DNA from: Trema orientale
Taxonomy: Eukaryota; Streptophyta; Magnoliopsida; Rosales; Cannabaceae
Assembly (NCBI GenBank): GCA_002914845.1
Contig: JXTC01000028.1
Span: 1,487,231-1,551,230, forward strand
Reading direction: 5' to 3'
DNA length: 64,000 bases
Below the pieces are notes generated by a model. The model saw nothing but the letters and a program-made list of their open reading frames with translations. It was not told the DNA's origin and searched no databases. The translations under genes were made by a program, and so were the position numbers. The stretch's first letter is position 1, and every line of letters starts with the position of its first letter. Positions 12,001-24,160 of this stretch are shown here, piece by piece.

Positions 12001-12439
12001 ATATGCCATGCACTATAAGATCATATCGATGGTCTACCTATTCTTTGGTGTGACAATCTAATTAATCCTGTAAATTCCAAACGAAAGCAAATCGAAATAG
12101 AATTTCATTTTGCTATGAATAAGAAGGTCATGCAAAAGACACTTATTGATTATCTTCATGATCACATTTCCACCATAGACCAATTTAATGCAGTTACATG
12201 ATTTTAAAAAACGATTAGAGCACCGCTAAATTATTCGCCAAGTTTCGCCTTGCAGGTGCGTATCACCCGATAAGATCAAAATCTCTTGTCCAAAAATTCT
12301 GTACTAAATTTTATCCAATCACTTGTATCTTGGATACGATAAAGATGCCTCCTAAGTCTTATCTTTACACAAAGCATTAGAGTCCTATGTGTAAAAATCC
12401 TATTTTTATAAGGGTATTTTTGTCTTTTTACGTTTAGGG
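12001..12439. other. Unassigned DNA upstream of the Gypsy LTR
   Basis: No coding region was seen. Part of it could be the true 5' end of the LTR that follows (a TGTATC string is at 12324), because the alignment to the second LTR copy stops in a homopolymer near 12440 rather than at a clean TG terminus. Confidence 0.35.
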
Positions 12440-14628
12440 AAAAAAAAACCTCTCTTTTTCTTTCTTTTTCCCTTCTCTCCCTCCCTCACTCGATCTCTCT
12501 CTCTCTGTTTCTCTCAAAAACTGGCCAAAATGCCGAATTAACGGCGACCATCCGACGAAGCTCCTCCCGGCCGAATGGAGTCCTGCCACCAGCCATCCTC
12601 GAAGGCCCCAGTCCAGACGAGTCGACCGCCGCTGGTCCCCGCCCCGTCCGACGTCGCAATCGCCGGAAAAAGCCGAAAAATGCCACGGCTTCCGAAGCTC
12701 GCCGGCGCCGATTCCGGTGTCGTTTCGCCATGAAAATGGTCGGGTTTGATTTGTCTCGTCACGATCTTCAACATGGTATATATATCTTGACTTGATATTG
12801 CCCGGATTAAATTTTGCCATTTTTGTCAATTTTGAGCTATTTTAGTTTTATATTTTATTTTTACAATCCGACCGTTAGATCGTAAAACCAATCTCATATT
12901 TGTGATCTACTCGTGAAAATAAGAATTTTGATATATATATTGCCTATATTTGGTGTCGGGCCCGAAAAACTAAATCGAACGGTTCAGATCGTCTCGATTT
13001 GCGTGCCGTGGGGTCCACACTCAAATTGGACGAATTATATGTCTAACCTAGCATTTTTGGGTGTTCTAAATCCAGTGGTGAAGTCCGTTTCACGATCTGA
13101 AGATCCGGTTGAAAATCGAGTTTTCGAACATATCGATCAAAGGTTCGAAAACGACGCCCGACATTCCAAACGACACCCAAACGATGTCAAATTTTCTCCA
13201 TAGCTTCATAGAATTATTTGGACGCTCAATTGAGGTAGGGGATTCAATTACCTTGTTTTCAATTATTTTTCATAATAATTGGGATTTATTGTGAAATGTG
13301 AAATTTCGTGATTTTATTAAATTAAATTGTTTGAATAAATATTTTAGTGAATTGTGGAATTATAAAATATTGTAGACTGCTCTGGATATCTTATCTATGA
13401 TTTTGTACAAGTTTTATACTTGGAATTTGATAAAATCATTGGAATTATACTTTTGGATTTTAAGTACAAAATGGATTCTTAATTAAAAACCAGAGTACGT
13501 CTAGAATGTTAAACCACTGCATGGTTGTTTGAGACTCCACATATTACACATTCTATAGGATCACGCATGAGAGTCATCTTAGGCATCGCAGTGTTGTAGC
13601 AGGCGGACTAGTACACCCGCCTTCGGTGAGAGCCCGTAAACCTGCGCAGGGTTTGTTTTCTGACTATCTCTACTCGGTAGATGTAGGCATTCGGTGCCCC
13701 TCCGGTTCGGTAGGATTAGACACATGGGTGTCTCTCCGGTTTTTAGAGATAGATGTGAGGCAGAGAGCACTCGATACATGTAGTATGAGTTGCTCTGGTT
13801 GTGATGAGAGGATGAGAGCTCATGTGATATGTTGATTTATGTGATGTGCACTATGCTTGTTTTATTATGATTTTTATATCTGTTTTAATCTGGATACCTT
13901 GTTTTGGTTTGAGCATGATTTTCTATAAATGCTTTCTATATATGTTTTGAAAGTTCAATATTTAATAAGAGGTTTTCCAGAATTACTAACCATGCAGTTT
14001 TACTGTGAATTATCAAAAAAGTTTTTCCCAAAAAAGTAATTGAGTTTTCTACTGAGCATTCACGTGCTCACCCTTCTACTTCCTTCCCCTTTCAGGTGTC
14101 GAATTATTCAGTGATAGATATTCATGTGGCTTGGCAAGAATGTCTAGCATATGCTTGTAGTTCCAGTCCTCTTCATTGGTTGGTTCGTACTCTATATCAT
14201 TTTTCCCTTTTCTAAGTCAAATTTATTTAGCCATTAGTAGTATATTTACTGAGTGGATGTATGAGGACGATTTTCGATATTTAATTGAGTACTGAGATAT
14301 AGAAATGATTTTATGAAAATTATTTTAACTATGGGCCTATAGTTTTAAATTGAACACTTTCATTCAACTTAATGATTTAAATAAAAAGTTTCGAAAATTT
14401 ATTATTTACCATTTCTCTAAATTTGAAATTAAAAATAACTTAGAAACTTATAACTAGTTGATAATGTTATATTTTCTCGAATTTGTCCAATATTAAAATT
14501 TACTTACTTTTGAGGACTAGAACTTAAATTTTAAGTACTCGACTTTTCAAAATTTTTGGAAATTTCTGTTTACCACTATTTTCACTTAAAATTACTAAAA
14601 ATCACAGCCTTGGATTTTCGGTCGTGAC
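12440..14628 (+). mobile_element. Long Ty3/Gypsy-type LTR, copy 1 (plus strand)
   Basis: This is about 2.2 kb, nearly collinear with the reverse complement of 28919-31095. A GC-rich part at 12480-12780 creates coding-looking frames on both strands. The same frames appear disrupted in copy 2, so I treat them as LTR sequence. Towards the end (14050-14110) comes the common plant Gypsy LTR block 'GAGCATTCACGTGCTCACC...CCCCTTTCAGGTG'. A primer binding site lies just downstream at 14634, fixing orientation and the 3' edge near 14628. The 5' edge is uncertain. Confidence 0.7.
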
Positions 14629-14633
14629 CGTTT

Positions 14634-14646
14634 TGGTATCAGAACC
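14634..14646 (+). other. Primer binding site (tRNA-iMet type)
   Basis: TGGTATCAGAACC lies five bases after the LTR end, one base away from the common tRNA-iMet complement TGGTATCAGAGCC. It shows that copy 1 is, or derives from, a 5' LTR with internal sequence to its right. Confidence 0.7.
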
Positions 14647-16739
14647 TCAGGCTTCAGATCCGTATGGGATATTGCCTATGAAATTTTGTTATTTAAAAAG
14701 GGTTTTGAAAAAGTGTTTGACAAATACCTCATACATCACTTAAGAATTGGCTAAATATATTGTCATCATTCTGATTCATCCTGAATCCTTTATTTACCTC
14801 CCTAAGCTGAACTTTGGTATCCCTGGGATGGTTATACCCTTGAAATGATTGTCTCAGAAGTGTCATGGATGATACGAGACTAGTTAATTCTACTCCTGTT
14901 GAAATTCTTCAATTCAAATGGACATTTACTTATGTATTCCTATGTCTATTATTGTGATAAGCTATATGAATCTTGTAGGTTCTAAGATAGCAATTCAGTG
15001 TCTTGTGTATTGATTGGCATGACGTGGTTTATCAAAAAAAAAATGCTTTTGAATCTCTTAGAGAGACGTGTTTGAAAACTACGGAAAAGTTTTGAAAATT
15101 TCAAGAAAAATTTCTGTTATGCTTAACTATGATTGACGTGTTTTAAATGCTTGATAGCTTAATTAGAAAACTACATACCAATCGATAAGAACTTCTTCTT
15201 ATCGTATTTACTTAGCTTAGTAAGTGGAATTGGTATGTTAGTACGAAATTGATTGACTGCTGATAACAAGATTCAATCTTGTTAGTGTATTCCTTCTTGG
15301 TATTATTGGATAAGTACTACTTGTGGTACTTTACTTGTACTGACTTTTAGAAATTATTGAAGACTCTTGTTATGGTCTGATGTGGATTAGAGTCATCATT
15401 AACTTCGTTGGTATTGAGTTTAGTTTAAAACTCATTACTTGATTTGAGATAGATCCAAGCATCATTAAGATGATATAATTGATGACATATGGATCAGTTT
15501 ACTCACAAGTCTATATAGAGAGTTATTGAACTCTTGCTACTATATTTTAAAGAGGAATACTTGAAGTTCAAATTTTGTTTACCAATGGCCAAGGTAAGAC
15601 TTTATTGTGAACTAGTGTAGTATTCCTATATGCCCCTGATTTTGTATCGCATATTTTCAAAAACATTTTTGAAAAATTGTTTATAATTTTTAAAACGAAA
15701 TGAGGTTAGATGGAAGATAGATGTCGCTGCAGAGACAGCATATTCTATTGAAACCTTATTTCTGGGGCATTGTAGTGTTGATAACAGTTTTATCTGTGAA
15801 TTAGATACTGAGTCATTTCTATATGACTACCTTTGTACCAAAGACTTAGAGAGTCTTTGGAGGTGATTGATGATTTGGGATTGTTATTATAATCTTATAT
15901 TGGACAAAGAGACTTTGAGAGTCTCTGGGTTTAATTGTGGTATGAGTTAATACCCTGTGATGTTACCGTGGATAAAAGACTTGGGAAGTCTTTAGACTAT
16001 ATTCATTATGTGGATACTTGCATTTCATATGCTTGGACTATTGTGGTTCTATTGGTGGTTCTATTGGTATTTATTGCACTAAGTACTTCTACGTTGGAGA
16101 ATTCCATTCATAGTGATTCTAGTCTTGTTCTTGACTAGAAATGTCTTGTGTACATGATTGTTACTCGCTGGTTATGAGAGACGGTAAATGACTTATGTCA
16201 TTGTGCTCTTATGGTCGTTTCTGACCTCTGAACTCGTCTATCTTATGTGTGGTATAACAAGTGTATCTGTTTCAATTTAAGACCTTGTTGAGTATTATCC
16301 TGTGGTGATGAAAAATCTTGTTAGAGTCCTTGGACTTAGTGATTGTTTAGGACCAAATTTAGCTGCAGACAAATGGAATGGTCCCAGTATGTTATTGATC
16401 AGGTATGATCTAGGGACGATATTATACATACCTGACATTTGGTCTGCTATACTATATTGGTGCCTAACAATCGCAAATCTGATCATAAAAGTCTTGTGTT
16501 TTCGACTTGTAGTCCTGATTACAGCTATTGCTTCTACGAATAATTACCAATTTCGGGTCATCGATTCTTAACTCTTGTGTCAAGTCTTATACTTACCGAT
16601 GAGTCATCTTGCGATTCTATTTCTTTTATGTACATCCTTATTACATACCTTTGTGTGGCGTTGGTATGTGGTTCACTCTCCTTTTGGCTATTACCCTTTG
16701 TTGTTTTACTCGTATCCATACCCAAAATATTAAATTGAA
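14647..16739 (+). mobile_element. Non-coding internal region of the Gypsy-type element
   Basis: About 2.1 kb follow the PBS with no gag, protease, reverse transcriptase or integrase motif in any frame. Short inverted 'GACTT...AAGTC'-like pairs recur near 15845, 15908 and 15975. The element is therefore either a non-autonomous large derivative or too decayed to read. The right edge, where Copia A leader sequence resumes, is approximate, and no matching 3' LTR is found there. Confidence 0.4.
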
Positions 16740-17349
16740 AATTTCAATACACAAAAAATTATGGATGACCAACTGAGTTTTAAGCACTTTTATCAACTCT
16801 TAAAGCCAAATAGAATTTTTTAACAGATAAAGTGTGGGTCGTACTGAAGCTAAGTTGAGAAAATAAAACTGATTAGTTAAGTTTCGACTCAATTCTATCC
16901 AAAACCGAGACCGTGTACCTCCATTAGGTCAAAAAATGACCTAAAATTTTTGTCTCTTTCGAGGTGGTGGTGTTGCGGCACCAGTATGTGGTGCCGCGGT
17001 GCCACCGTATCCTTATGGTGGCACTGCAGTGCCACGCAAGTGGCGTCAGTGCCACTTGATATGTGGCTTGACGCCACTAATGTGGCGCCGCAGCGCCATG
17101 CTGCAGCCTGAATTTTGATTCACTTGATATGTGGCTTGGCGCCGCAGCACCGTGCTGCAGTCTGAATTTTGATTACCCGATTTTAAAATCGGGTAACTCA
17201 AACCTAATACGATTTTTCGACCTAATATGCAAATTTTATGACTCAAAACTCAGAATTCAACCCAATATCTAAAGGAAGGTGGTTATTTAGCTAAATAATG
17301 AACATACATGCGGTAATAGATATGTGATAGTTATTAAGTTTCCATGTGG
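16740..17349 (+). mobile_element. Copia A leader with a GC-rich duplicated block
   Basis: Just upstream of the Copia A gag, 16960-17160 is unusually GC-rich, with repeated GGCGCCGCAGC and GTGCCAC phrases. A segment starting ACTTGATATGTGGCTTG is duplicated (17054 and 17122, offset 68), each copy followed by a GCAGC/CTGCAG stretch and TGAATTTTGATT. At 17173-17196 lies a perfect 24-base palindrome centred on TTTTAAAA. There is no open frame of note. Assignment to the Copia leader is by position only. Confidence 0.4.
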
Positions 17350-17467
17350 ACAGTAAATCGGCCCAAAGGAAGATTTACTGTCTGACAGGATTTACTGTCA
17401 ATATTTGATTACTGCACTGAAGAGTACCACTTATAAGTTAATAAGTCGGCCCAAAGGAAGGCTTATT
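17350..17467 (+). promoter_or_regulatory. Twin stem-loops with an identical loop in the Copia A leader
   Basis: Two hairpins carry the same loop core GGCCCAAAGGAA. The first (17350-17381) has a perfect 10-bp stem, ACAGTAAATC with GATTTACTGT. The second (17440-17467) has an 8-bp stem, AATAAGTC with GGCTTATT, including G-U pairing. The stem sequences differ but the loop is kept, which suggests an RNA structure rather than a simple duplication. They lie about 100-215 bases before the gag start, where retroelement packaging or dimerisation signals are usual. The function is inferred. Confidence 0.45.
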
Positions 17468-17565
17468 GATATTGTTCTGGGTATCCTGTGATGGAAGCCC
17501 ACCTTATATATTTATGTCATGCTAGTGTATCTTATTATTGTATGTTTAGTTTATGACATGTTTTA

Positions 17566-18460
17566 ATGTGGGATATTATTTCTGCTTTTGTTCTCTGTTC
17601 AATTTCTACTTCAAGCATATCTGCTAATTTGAATTCAATTCCTGTGCTTAACGGCACAAACTTCAAGAAGTGGAAAGAGCACGTTATGATTGTGCTCGGT
17701 TGCATGGATCTAGACCTTGCACTCAGGAAAGAACAACCTGCTGCTCTTACAGATGAAAGTTCTGCTACGGATATTAAGAACTTTGAGCAGTGAGAACGTT
17801 CTAATCGCATGAGTCTTATGATTATGAAACATTCCATACCTGAGACCATTAGGGTGGCTGTGCCAGAGCTTGATAATGCGAAAGCGTTCCTTGACACAAT
17901 TGCGGAACGTTTCTAAAAGAATGAAAAAGCAGATATAAGTACTATACTGAGCAATTTACTTGCTATGCATTATAAAGGTAAAGGGAACATCAGGGAGTAC
18001 ATCATGGAGATGTCCAATATGGCTTCAAAACTAAAGGTATTTAATTTAGAGCTGTCGGATGACTTACTCGTGCAATTAGTTTTACTATCTCTTCTGCCAC
18101 AATTCAGTCAATTTAAATTGAGTTACAATACCCAGAAAGAAAAATGGACTCTTAATGAGCTTATATCTCAGTGTGTGCTAGAACAGGATAGATTGAAGCG
18201 AGATAAGACGGAAAGTGCTCACTTAGCAATAGCGTCTTAAGATAAGAAAAGGAAAAGGACTAAAGATAAAGGAGCTATATCTGGGACTTCACATACTAAA
18301 GTGCAAAAGAAACAAGATGATGATTCAGCTTATTTCTTCTGCAAGAAGGCAAGACATGTGAAGAAGGAATGTCCCAAGTATGCTGCCTGGCGTGTCAAGA
18401 AGGGTAAGCTTCTCAATTTTATCAGTTCTAAGGTTAATTTTGCTTCTGTACCCGATCATA
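17566..18460 (+). pseudogene. Copia A gag (UBN2 domain plus zinc knuckle), disrupted
   Basis: Starting at the ATG at 17566, the protein shows the classic gag opening (SSISANLNSIPVLNG, FKKWKEHVMIVLGCMDLDLA). A stop at 17791-17793 replaces the Trp normally found in 'FE.WERSNR'. Reading resumes in frame (MHYKGKGNIREYIMEM, LPQFSQFKLSYN) to another stop at 18238-18240. The zinc knuckle follows as YFFCKKARHVKKEC near 18330-18370, with the first Cys changed to Tyr and the Gly to Arg, so the knuckle is dead. The gag would coat element RNA in virus-like particles. Neighbours in order are leader hairpins upstream and protease-integrase downstream. Confidence 0.85.
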
Positions 18461-19789
18461 CTTAGTGGGTAGATACCGATGCCACTACTCACATAAGTAT
18501 GTCTATACAGGGTTATCTGAGGAGCCGTCCACCAAGTGATGTTGAAAGATACATCTATGTGGGAAATGGTGACACAGCTACAGTAGAGGCAATAGGTCTA
18601 TTTAGGTTGCACTTAGGTTCCGGTTTATTTTTGGATTTGGATGAGACATTTGTTGTACCGTCATTTAGATGGAATTTAATTTCCATATCAGTATGGACAA
18701 ATCTGGTTATTCTTGTTCATTTGGAAATAATAAATTTAGTCTTTTTCAAAATTCTAATATTATTACGACTGGTACTTTGATTGATAACCTATATAAAGGC
18801 GACACTATTATCTCAATTAATTAAACTTTACATATCGAAAAATGTGGTACAAAACGCAAAACTATTAAGAATTCCTTTATGTTGTGGCACAAGCGATTAG
18901 GACATATCTCTAAACAGAGAGTACAACGTCTTATGTCAGATAGAATTCTTGACCCACTTGACCTCACAGACTTCACAGTTTGTATTGAGTGCATTAAAGG
19001 CAAACAGACAAATCTGCGTAAATTAGGTGCTAACAGGAGTGCATTAAATTAGGTGTCTTAGAACTGATAGATACTGATATTTGTGATCCATTCCCTATGA
19101 CTTCATGGAATGGCCAACAGTATTTCATCTTGTTCATAAACAATTTCTCTCGCTATGGGTACCTATATTTAATTTATGAGAAGTCTCAATTCCTGGACAT
19201 ATTTAAAGCTTTCAAAGCCGAAGTTGAAAATCAACTCGACAAGAAAATTAAAATCGTCAAATCTGATCGTAATTGTGAATACTACGGTAGATATGATGGA
19301 TCTGGTGAACAACGTCCAGGACCTTTTGTCCAGTACCTAGAGGAATATCGAATCATCCCACAATACACAATGCTGGGGAAACCTAGCATGAATGGTGTTG
19401 CTGAGCGACGAAGCTGAACACTTAAGGACATAGTGAGGAGTATGATTAGTCATTCCTCCTTACCTGAATCACTCTGGGGAGAAACACTTAAGACTACAGT
19501 TTATATACTCAACCGAGTACCCAGCAAATCAATAACTAAAACTCTATATGAATTATGGATAGGTAAGACACCTAGCATTAGGCACTGGCATATTTGGGGT
19601 TGTCCAGCTGAGGCAAAGTCATATAGGCCACATGAAAAGAAACTGGACTCAAGAATAATAAGCTGTTATTTTGTTGGCTACCCTGAAAGATCCAGAGGTT
19701 TCAAATTCTATGATCCCTCTAACAGGTCCTTTTTCGAGACGGGTAATGCGAGATTCCTTGAGGATGTTAAGGTTGGGGGGGAGGGGTGA
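18461..19789 (+). pseudogene. Copia A protease and integrase, disrupted
   Basis: The protease begins near 18466 (WVDTDATTHIS). The catalytic D-S/T-G triplet reads D-T-D, so the site is damaged. The GAG-pre-integrase zinc domain is visible near 18880-19000 (LWHKRLGHIS, VCIECIKGKQ). The integrase core runs 19060-19420 (FILFINNFSRYGYLY, VKSDRNCEYY, NGVAERR), followed by its C-terminal part ([41 protein letters not shown]). Stops and small indels occur near 19040-19090 and 19415. The family is Ty1/Copia because integrase precedes reverse transcriptase. Confidence 0.85.
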
Positions 19790-21253
19790 TAAGGTTAAGG
19801 ATATTGTCTTTGAGGAGGAATTCATTTCTCTTCCTACAGTTAGTATTGAAGGTGATCAGGCTCCTTTACCTGACATTATTCAAGAAGTAAATTCGGAAAT
19901 TCAAGACACTATTCTGCAACACCCTGTCCCACATGAGAAAGTTGCTCTTGAAGAGCAACCTCAACAACCTCAAGAGGAAGTTCCATTAAGGAGATCTACT
20001 AGGGAAAGGAGAAACGCGATTCCGGATGATCACATCGTCTATCTCCTAGAACATGAGTTTGATATAGGACTGAAAAATGATCCAATCAATTTCACTCAAA
20101 CCAAACAAAGTTCAAAATCCCAACAGTGGATCGCTGCCATGAAGGACAAGATGAAATCTATGAAAAACAATGACGTTTAGAAACTCGTCGAATTGCCAGC
20201 AGGTTGGTTGTAAATGGATTTTTATAACCAAAAGGGATTCTAAAGGCAATATCGAGAGATATAAGGCTCGTCTAGTTGCCAAGGGTTTCACTCAGAAAGA
20301 AGACATTAATTATAAAGAGACTTTCTTTCCAGTTTCTTCGAAAGACTTTTTCAGAATAATTATGGAACTAGTAACTCATTTGATCTAGAGCTACATCAAA
20401 TGGATGTAAAGACTGCGTTTCTCAATGGTAATATTGAGGAAATGATTTATATGGTATAGCTAGAAAATTTTGTAATGTGAGATCCAAAGTCTATAGTTTG
20501 TAAACTAAAGAAATCCATCTATAGTCTCAAAAAAGCATCCCGTCAATGGTATCAAAAGTTCTATCAAGTTATTTCCTCATTCGGTTTTGAGGAAAATTCG
20601 GTAGATGGATGCATTTATCACAAGTTCAGTGGGAGCAAATATATCTTCCTGGTTTTGTATGTCGATGACATACTTTTGGCAAGCAAAGATATAGGCTTAC
20701 TGTACGAAATCAAGAGATTTCTATCAAACAAATTTGAGATGAAAGATTTTGGGGACGCCTCTTTTGTATTAGGGATTAAAATACACCGAGATCGTTGTCA
20801 GGGCATTCTTGGATTATCACAAAAGAGCTATATCGAGAAGGTGCTTGATAGGTTTGGCATGAGAAAATATGCCCCAAGAGATACACTTATTGCTAAAGGT
20901 GATAAATTCAGTCTTATTCAATGCCCCAAGAATGAGTTTGAAGCTAAAGAAATGTAGAAGATCTCTTATGCATCTGCAGTAGGGAGTCTGATGTATGCTC
21001 AGGTGTGTACACATCTGGATATAGCGTACATAGCTAGAGTGTTAGGCAAATATTTAAGCAACCCTGCTATGAATCACTGGACAGAAGCAAAGAGGGTTTT
21101 ACGATATTGACAGAGAATAAAAGATTATATCCTCACTTATCGGAGATCTGATTGTTTAGAGATCGTGGGATATTCTAATTCCGATTATGCTGGATGCTTA
21201 GATAGTAAGAGATCCATTTTAGGCTATATTTACCTGCTTGCCGGATGAGCTAC
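19790..21253 (+). pseudogene. Copia A reverse transcriptase, disrupted
   Basis: The frame first carries the acidic linker (PLRRSTRERRN, IVYLLEHEF), then QQWIAAMKDKMKSMKNNDV with a TAG stop at 20178-20180 where Trp is expected. It continues as GCKWIFITKRDSKGNIERYKA, then DVKTAFLNG, and the catalytic YVDD box near 20658-20670 (LYVDDILLASKD), which is intact. MKDFGDASFVLGI and the 'SY.SAVGSLMYA' region follow. Several stops are scattered through it. At 21253 the frame is cut by a solo LTR, and the RNase H part continues after 22786. Confidence 0.85.
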
Positions 21254-22786
21254 TGTTGGGATATTTGCCCTAAAAAGCAGATTTTCAATTATACCTTTTG
21301 AGTATAAACAACTTTCTCTTATATGCAATTATGATATTTGCTAGATTAAACTATCTTAGTTGAACAGTTTATTTATCTAAAAAGATTCCATGACTTTGCT
21401 TATATATAAAGAAATAAATATAATTAAGTGTTAATTATGGGAAGACTTGTTTCTTTATCTAAGTCTAAATGAATTAGTTCACAATCTGTAAATAAAGATG
21501 GAATCCTTTATTTACTATAGGTTGTAGTATTTGTCTATCTCAACGGGAATGATGTGTCTCAAAGCATTGAAGTATGTGACTTCTGATAGAAACACTAATA
21601 CAACATAAACAAGTTATGTGTATTGAACTCGACCAGCCAAAATAAAGAATTGGAGTGCCGTAACTCAATTCTTATATTACCATATACTAGCTCTTAGCAT
21701 GTAGATCTTAATCGTTGATGTTTGACTGGACTTACTTTCATGAGTTGTAGTCTTTTGATTTATTAAAAGACTAACCTCTATGAAATTAGAGGTGGACTCT
21801 GGTATATTGGATGTTATGGCTTATGAATTGACGGGAACACTAAATAGTTAAGGACACTCTACATTAATGCCACTTTAGGTTAAAAGGCATGACATCTAAT
21901 CTAAGAGTACAGTATTGGGCCTTTAGTGGAGTGTCCCCCTTACTAATAATATTTATATAAATACCATAATAAGAGTTATTATGTATTTATTATATTATTG
22001 GAGCTTAGATTATTTGGATCCATTAGGTCCCTTGTCTAACTCTATAAGCTCATTAATTAGTTGGTGGTATTTGTGAAATTAGTTTCATGAAACCGTGTTA
22101 AATAATGATTCTACACAGAAGTTGGTATTTTTATAAATAAGTTACATGAGTTGGACATATTTATAAAAATACACCTAAAGCCCAAATTGTAGAATAAGCC
22201 CAATCCTAGTTAGACTAGGGTTAACAGTTTTTTTGGCCTCATATATATAAGATATATGTGAGGAAAAACTGTATAGTAATACTAATAGTGTCACATGCAT
22301 ACCAAGGGAGAGGGAGAGAGAAAATCGGCCACCCTAGGCTAAGTGAGAGAGAAAAAAGTTTCCTGCCATGACACAGTCTCATCTCATATCCCAGTGTTTC
22401 ATAAGATCAAGAAGATGTTCTTGATCGTTCTCCAACTAAGGATTCAACTTGGTACCCACTCACTTAATCAACCAAGAGTAAGAGCATAGACAAGAAGATC
22501 TAGGATTGGAGGTTTGATCACTATCAACAAGGAGATCAAGAAGGAGCACGCTATAAGAGGTAAACCCTAATCCCATATCTAGGGTTTGTGCATCTAGATT
22601 TGATTTATGCTATACATGATCCTGTATATAATATATGCATGTAATATAGTTATGAAAACTGTTTTTATGTAAAAAAATTTAAAACCTAAGTCCGCTATTT
22701 TTCTGCTGCGTTCATGATGTGATCATGTGTTTTCCATAGTTTGCATGCATGTATGATTTTATCCTAAGTGTTAGGCAATTCCAGCA
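21254..22786 (+). mobile_element. Solo LTR (Copia-type, 1533 bp) inserted in Copia A RNase H
   Basis: The segment starts TGTTGGGATATTTGCCC and ends AATTCCAGCA, so the edges are imperfect inverted repeats with TG and CA termini. It separates 'LLAG.AT' of the Copia A RNase H from 'SWKST..TLTISSTMEAEF', which rejoin cleanly when it is removed. The flanks are GCTAC (21249-21253) and GCTGT (22787-22791), which fits a 5-bp duplication with later damage. A TATA-like CATATATATAAG lies near 22242. There are no internal domains, so this is a solo LTR. Confidence 0.75.
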
Positions 22787-23182
22787 GCTGTATCATGGAA
22801 GAGTACTAAGCAGACGCTCACAATTTCTTCCACTATGGAGGCAGAGTTTATAGCTTGTCATGAGGCATCGAATCATGGGATATGGCTGCGGAATTTTATC
22901 ACCGGGCTGCGAATTGTTGATGGTATTGAAAAGTCATTGAAGATTTATTATGATAATAGAGCCGCTGTTCTATATTCCAATAACAATAGAAGCTCGTCAA
23001 AGTCTAAACACATAGATATTAAGTTTCTAGTTGTTAAAAAAAGAGTTCAGAGTCACCTAGTGTCTATAGATCATATTGGAACTAACTCCATATTAGTGGA
23101 TCCCCTCACCAAAGGTTTAACACCTAAGGTATTTCATGAGCACACTACTCGTATGGGTGTTGTACTATTTAAAGAATTTTAG
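22787..23182 (+). pseudogene. Copia A RNase H, C-terminal part
   Basis: After the solo LTR the RNase H reads MEAEFIACHEASNHGIWLR (22835 on), then IYYDNRAAVLYSNN, KHIDIKFLVVK and DPLTKGLTPKVFHEH. These are the standard Copia RNase H signatures, including the D-N-x-A-A and DPLTKGL motifs. It is open to the stop at 23180-23182. This is the natural C-terminus of the polyprotein, followed by about 465 bases of 3' non-coding sequence before the LTR. Confidence 0.85.
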
Positions 23183-23647
23183 GATTAGTAGGAGTTAGAT
23201 TTTATGAGTTCTCTTGTGATAGACACATTTATTATTTGATATCAATAAAGTTATGGTTTTCTTTTATACTCTGAACTTTTTTTTTTTTTTTTCTATCTGC
23301 TGTTTTGCATAAAGTTGCGGTTTTGTATAAAGAGAAAGATTAAGGTTGATTCGTTGGAATCATAAAGAAGGACCAATTGAAAATAGGCATGTAAGATCAC
23401 TTTTCGTGTAATTTCTATGCCATACATCCATACTTGATCTGTGTCATTGCGTGTATTGATTTGATAATCATTGATGGGTTTAGTTGCCTACCTAAGTGCG
23501 ATGAAAGCCACTTTGGTTTCATATTAATATATAAGATGGTTCAGATTGTCTTAAGGAGTGATTCTTGACAGACAGCAATAAAGTGCGCACTCAAGTTTTC
23601 ATTATATAATTGTCTCAAGAAAAACTCATGTAGCTCAAGTGGGAGAT
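23183..23647 (+). mobile_element. Copia A 3' non-coding region and polypurine tract
   Basis: Non-coding sequence lies between the pol stop and the 3' LTR. It contains a T-run near 23278-23292. AAGTGGGAGATTA directly before the LTR (23637-23647) is a plausible polypurine primer site. Confidence 0.6.
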
Positions 23648-24155
23648 TATTGGGTTTACTCGTATAAACCTAATTATGTGGACCATAGTTTTTATAACAA
23701 TTATATAATATTAGGGCTGTCTAATTAAGTGGGGCCAATTAACTGATCTAATTGAGGGCTCAGGAAGTTACTTATTAAGTGTGGACTCTGTAATATGTGA
23801 TTACCTAATCCTAGTCTAATAAGGATTGATGGGGTCTCTATTGGTGACTAGTACATAAATACATAACTATAGGATTTTGGTCCCCAAGCCAAAATAGAAC
23901 GTGTGCTCTTCTTCTCTACCTCCATCAATAGAGAGAGTTCCCATTGAGTATATATAGAGTATTCTGGCTGTAGAAGACCTTCTACCTTCAGGTTCTAATT
24001 AATCGCTTCCGCTTACGTGATCTCATCCTTTGCTGTGGAAGACGATGGATTCAGGTTAGTCACGGATTTTCTCTCAACAAATCTTTTCCTGACAATTTGG
24101 CATGATAGATCTTATGATTGTATTTGGTTTAACAATCTATTATGTAAACCTAACA
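23648..24155 (+). mobile_element. 3' LTR of Copia A (508 bp)
   Basis: The sequence from TATTGGGTTTACTCG (canonical TG mutated to TA) to ACCTAACA aligns along its full length with the reverse complement of 31332-31839, also 508 bp. It directly follows RNase H and the polypurine tract. The next five bases, ACATC (24156-24160), equal the five bases upstream of the other LTR in its own orientation. This suggests the two LTRs are ends of one insertion. Confidence 0.85.
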
Positions 24156-24160
24156 ACATC

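Noticed and set aside
12434..12829. 131-codon minus-strand frame and overlapping GC-rich frames, echoed at 30751-31243
   Set aside because: They fall inside the two Gypsy LTR copies. The frames differ between copies, end in low-complexity tracts and are better explained as LTR sequence.
13626..13835. 69-codon frame repeated at 29711-29920
   Set aside because: Present in both copies because the LTRs are homologous; no known domain, and lies in LTR context.
17220..17300. Shared AAGGTGGTTATTTAG word between 17271 and 31128 as extra evidence for Copia leader homology
   Set aside because: Both occur on the plus strand whereas the two leader parts should be in opposite orientation; probably chance or a separate repeat.
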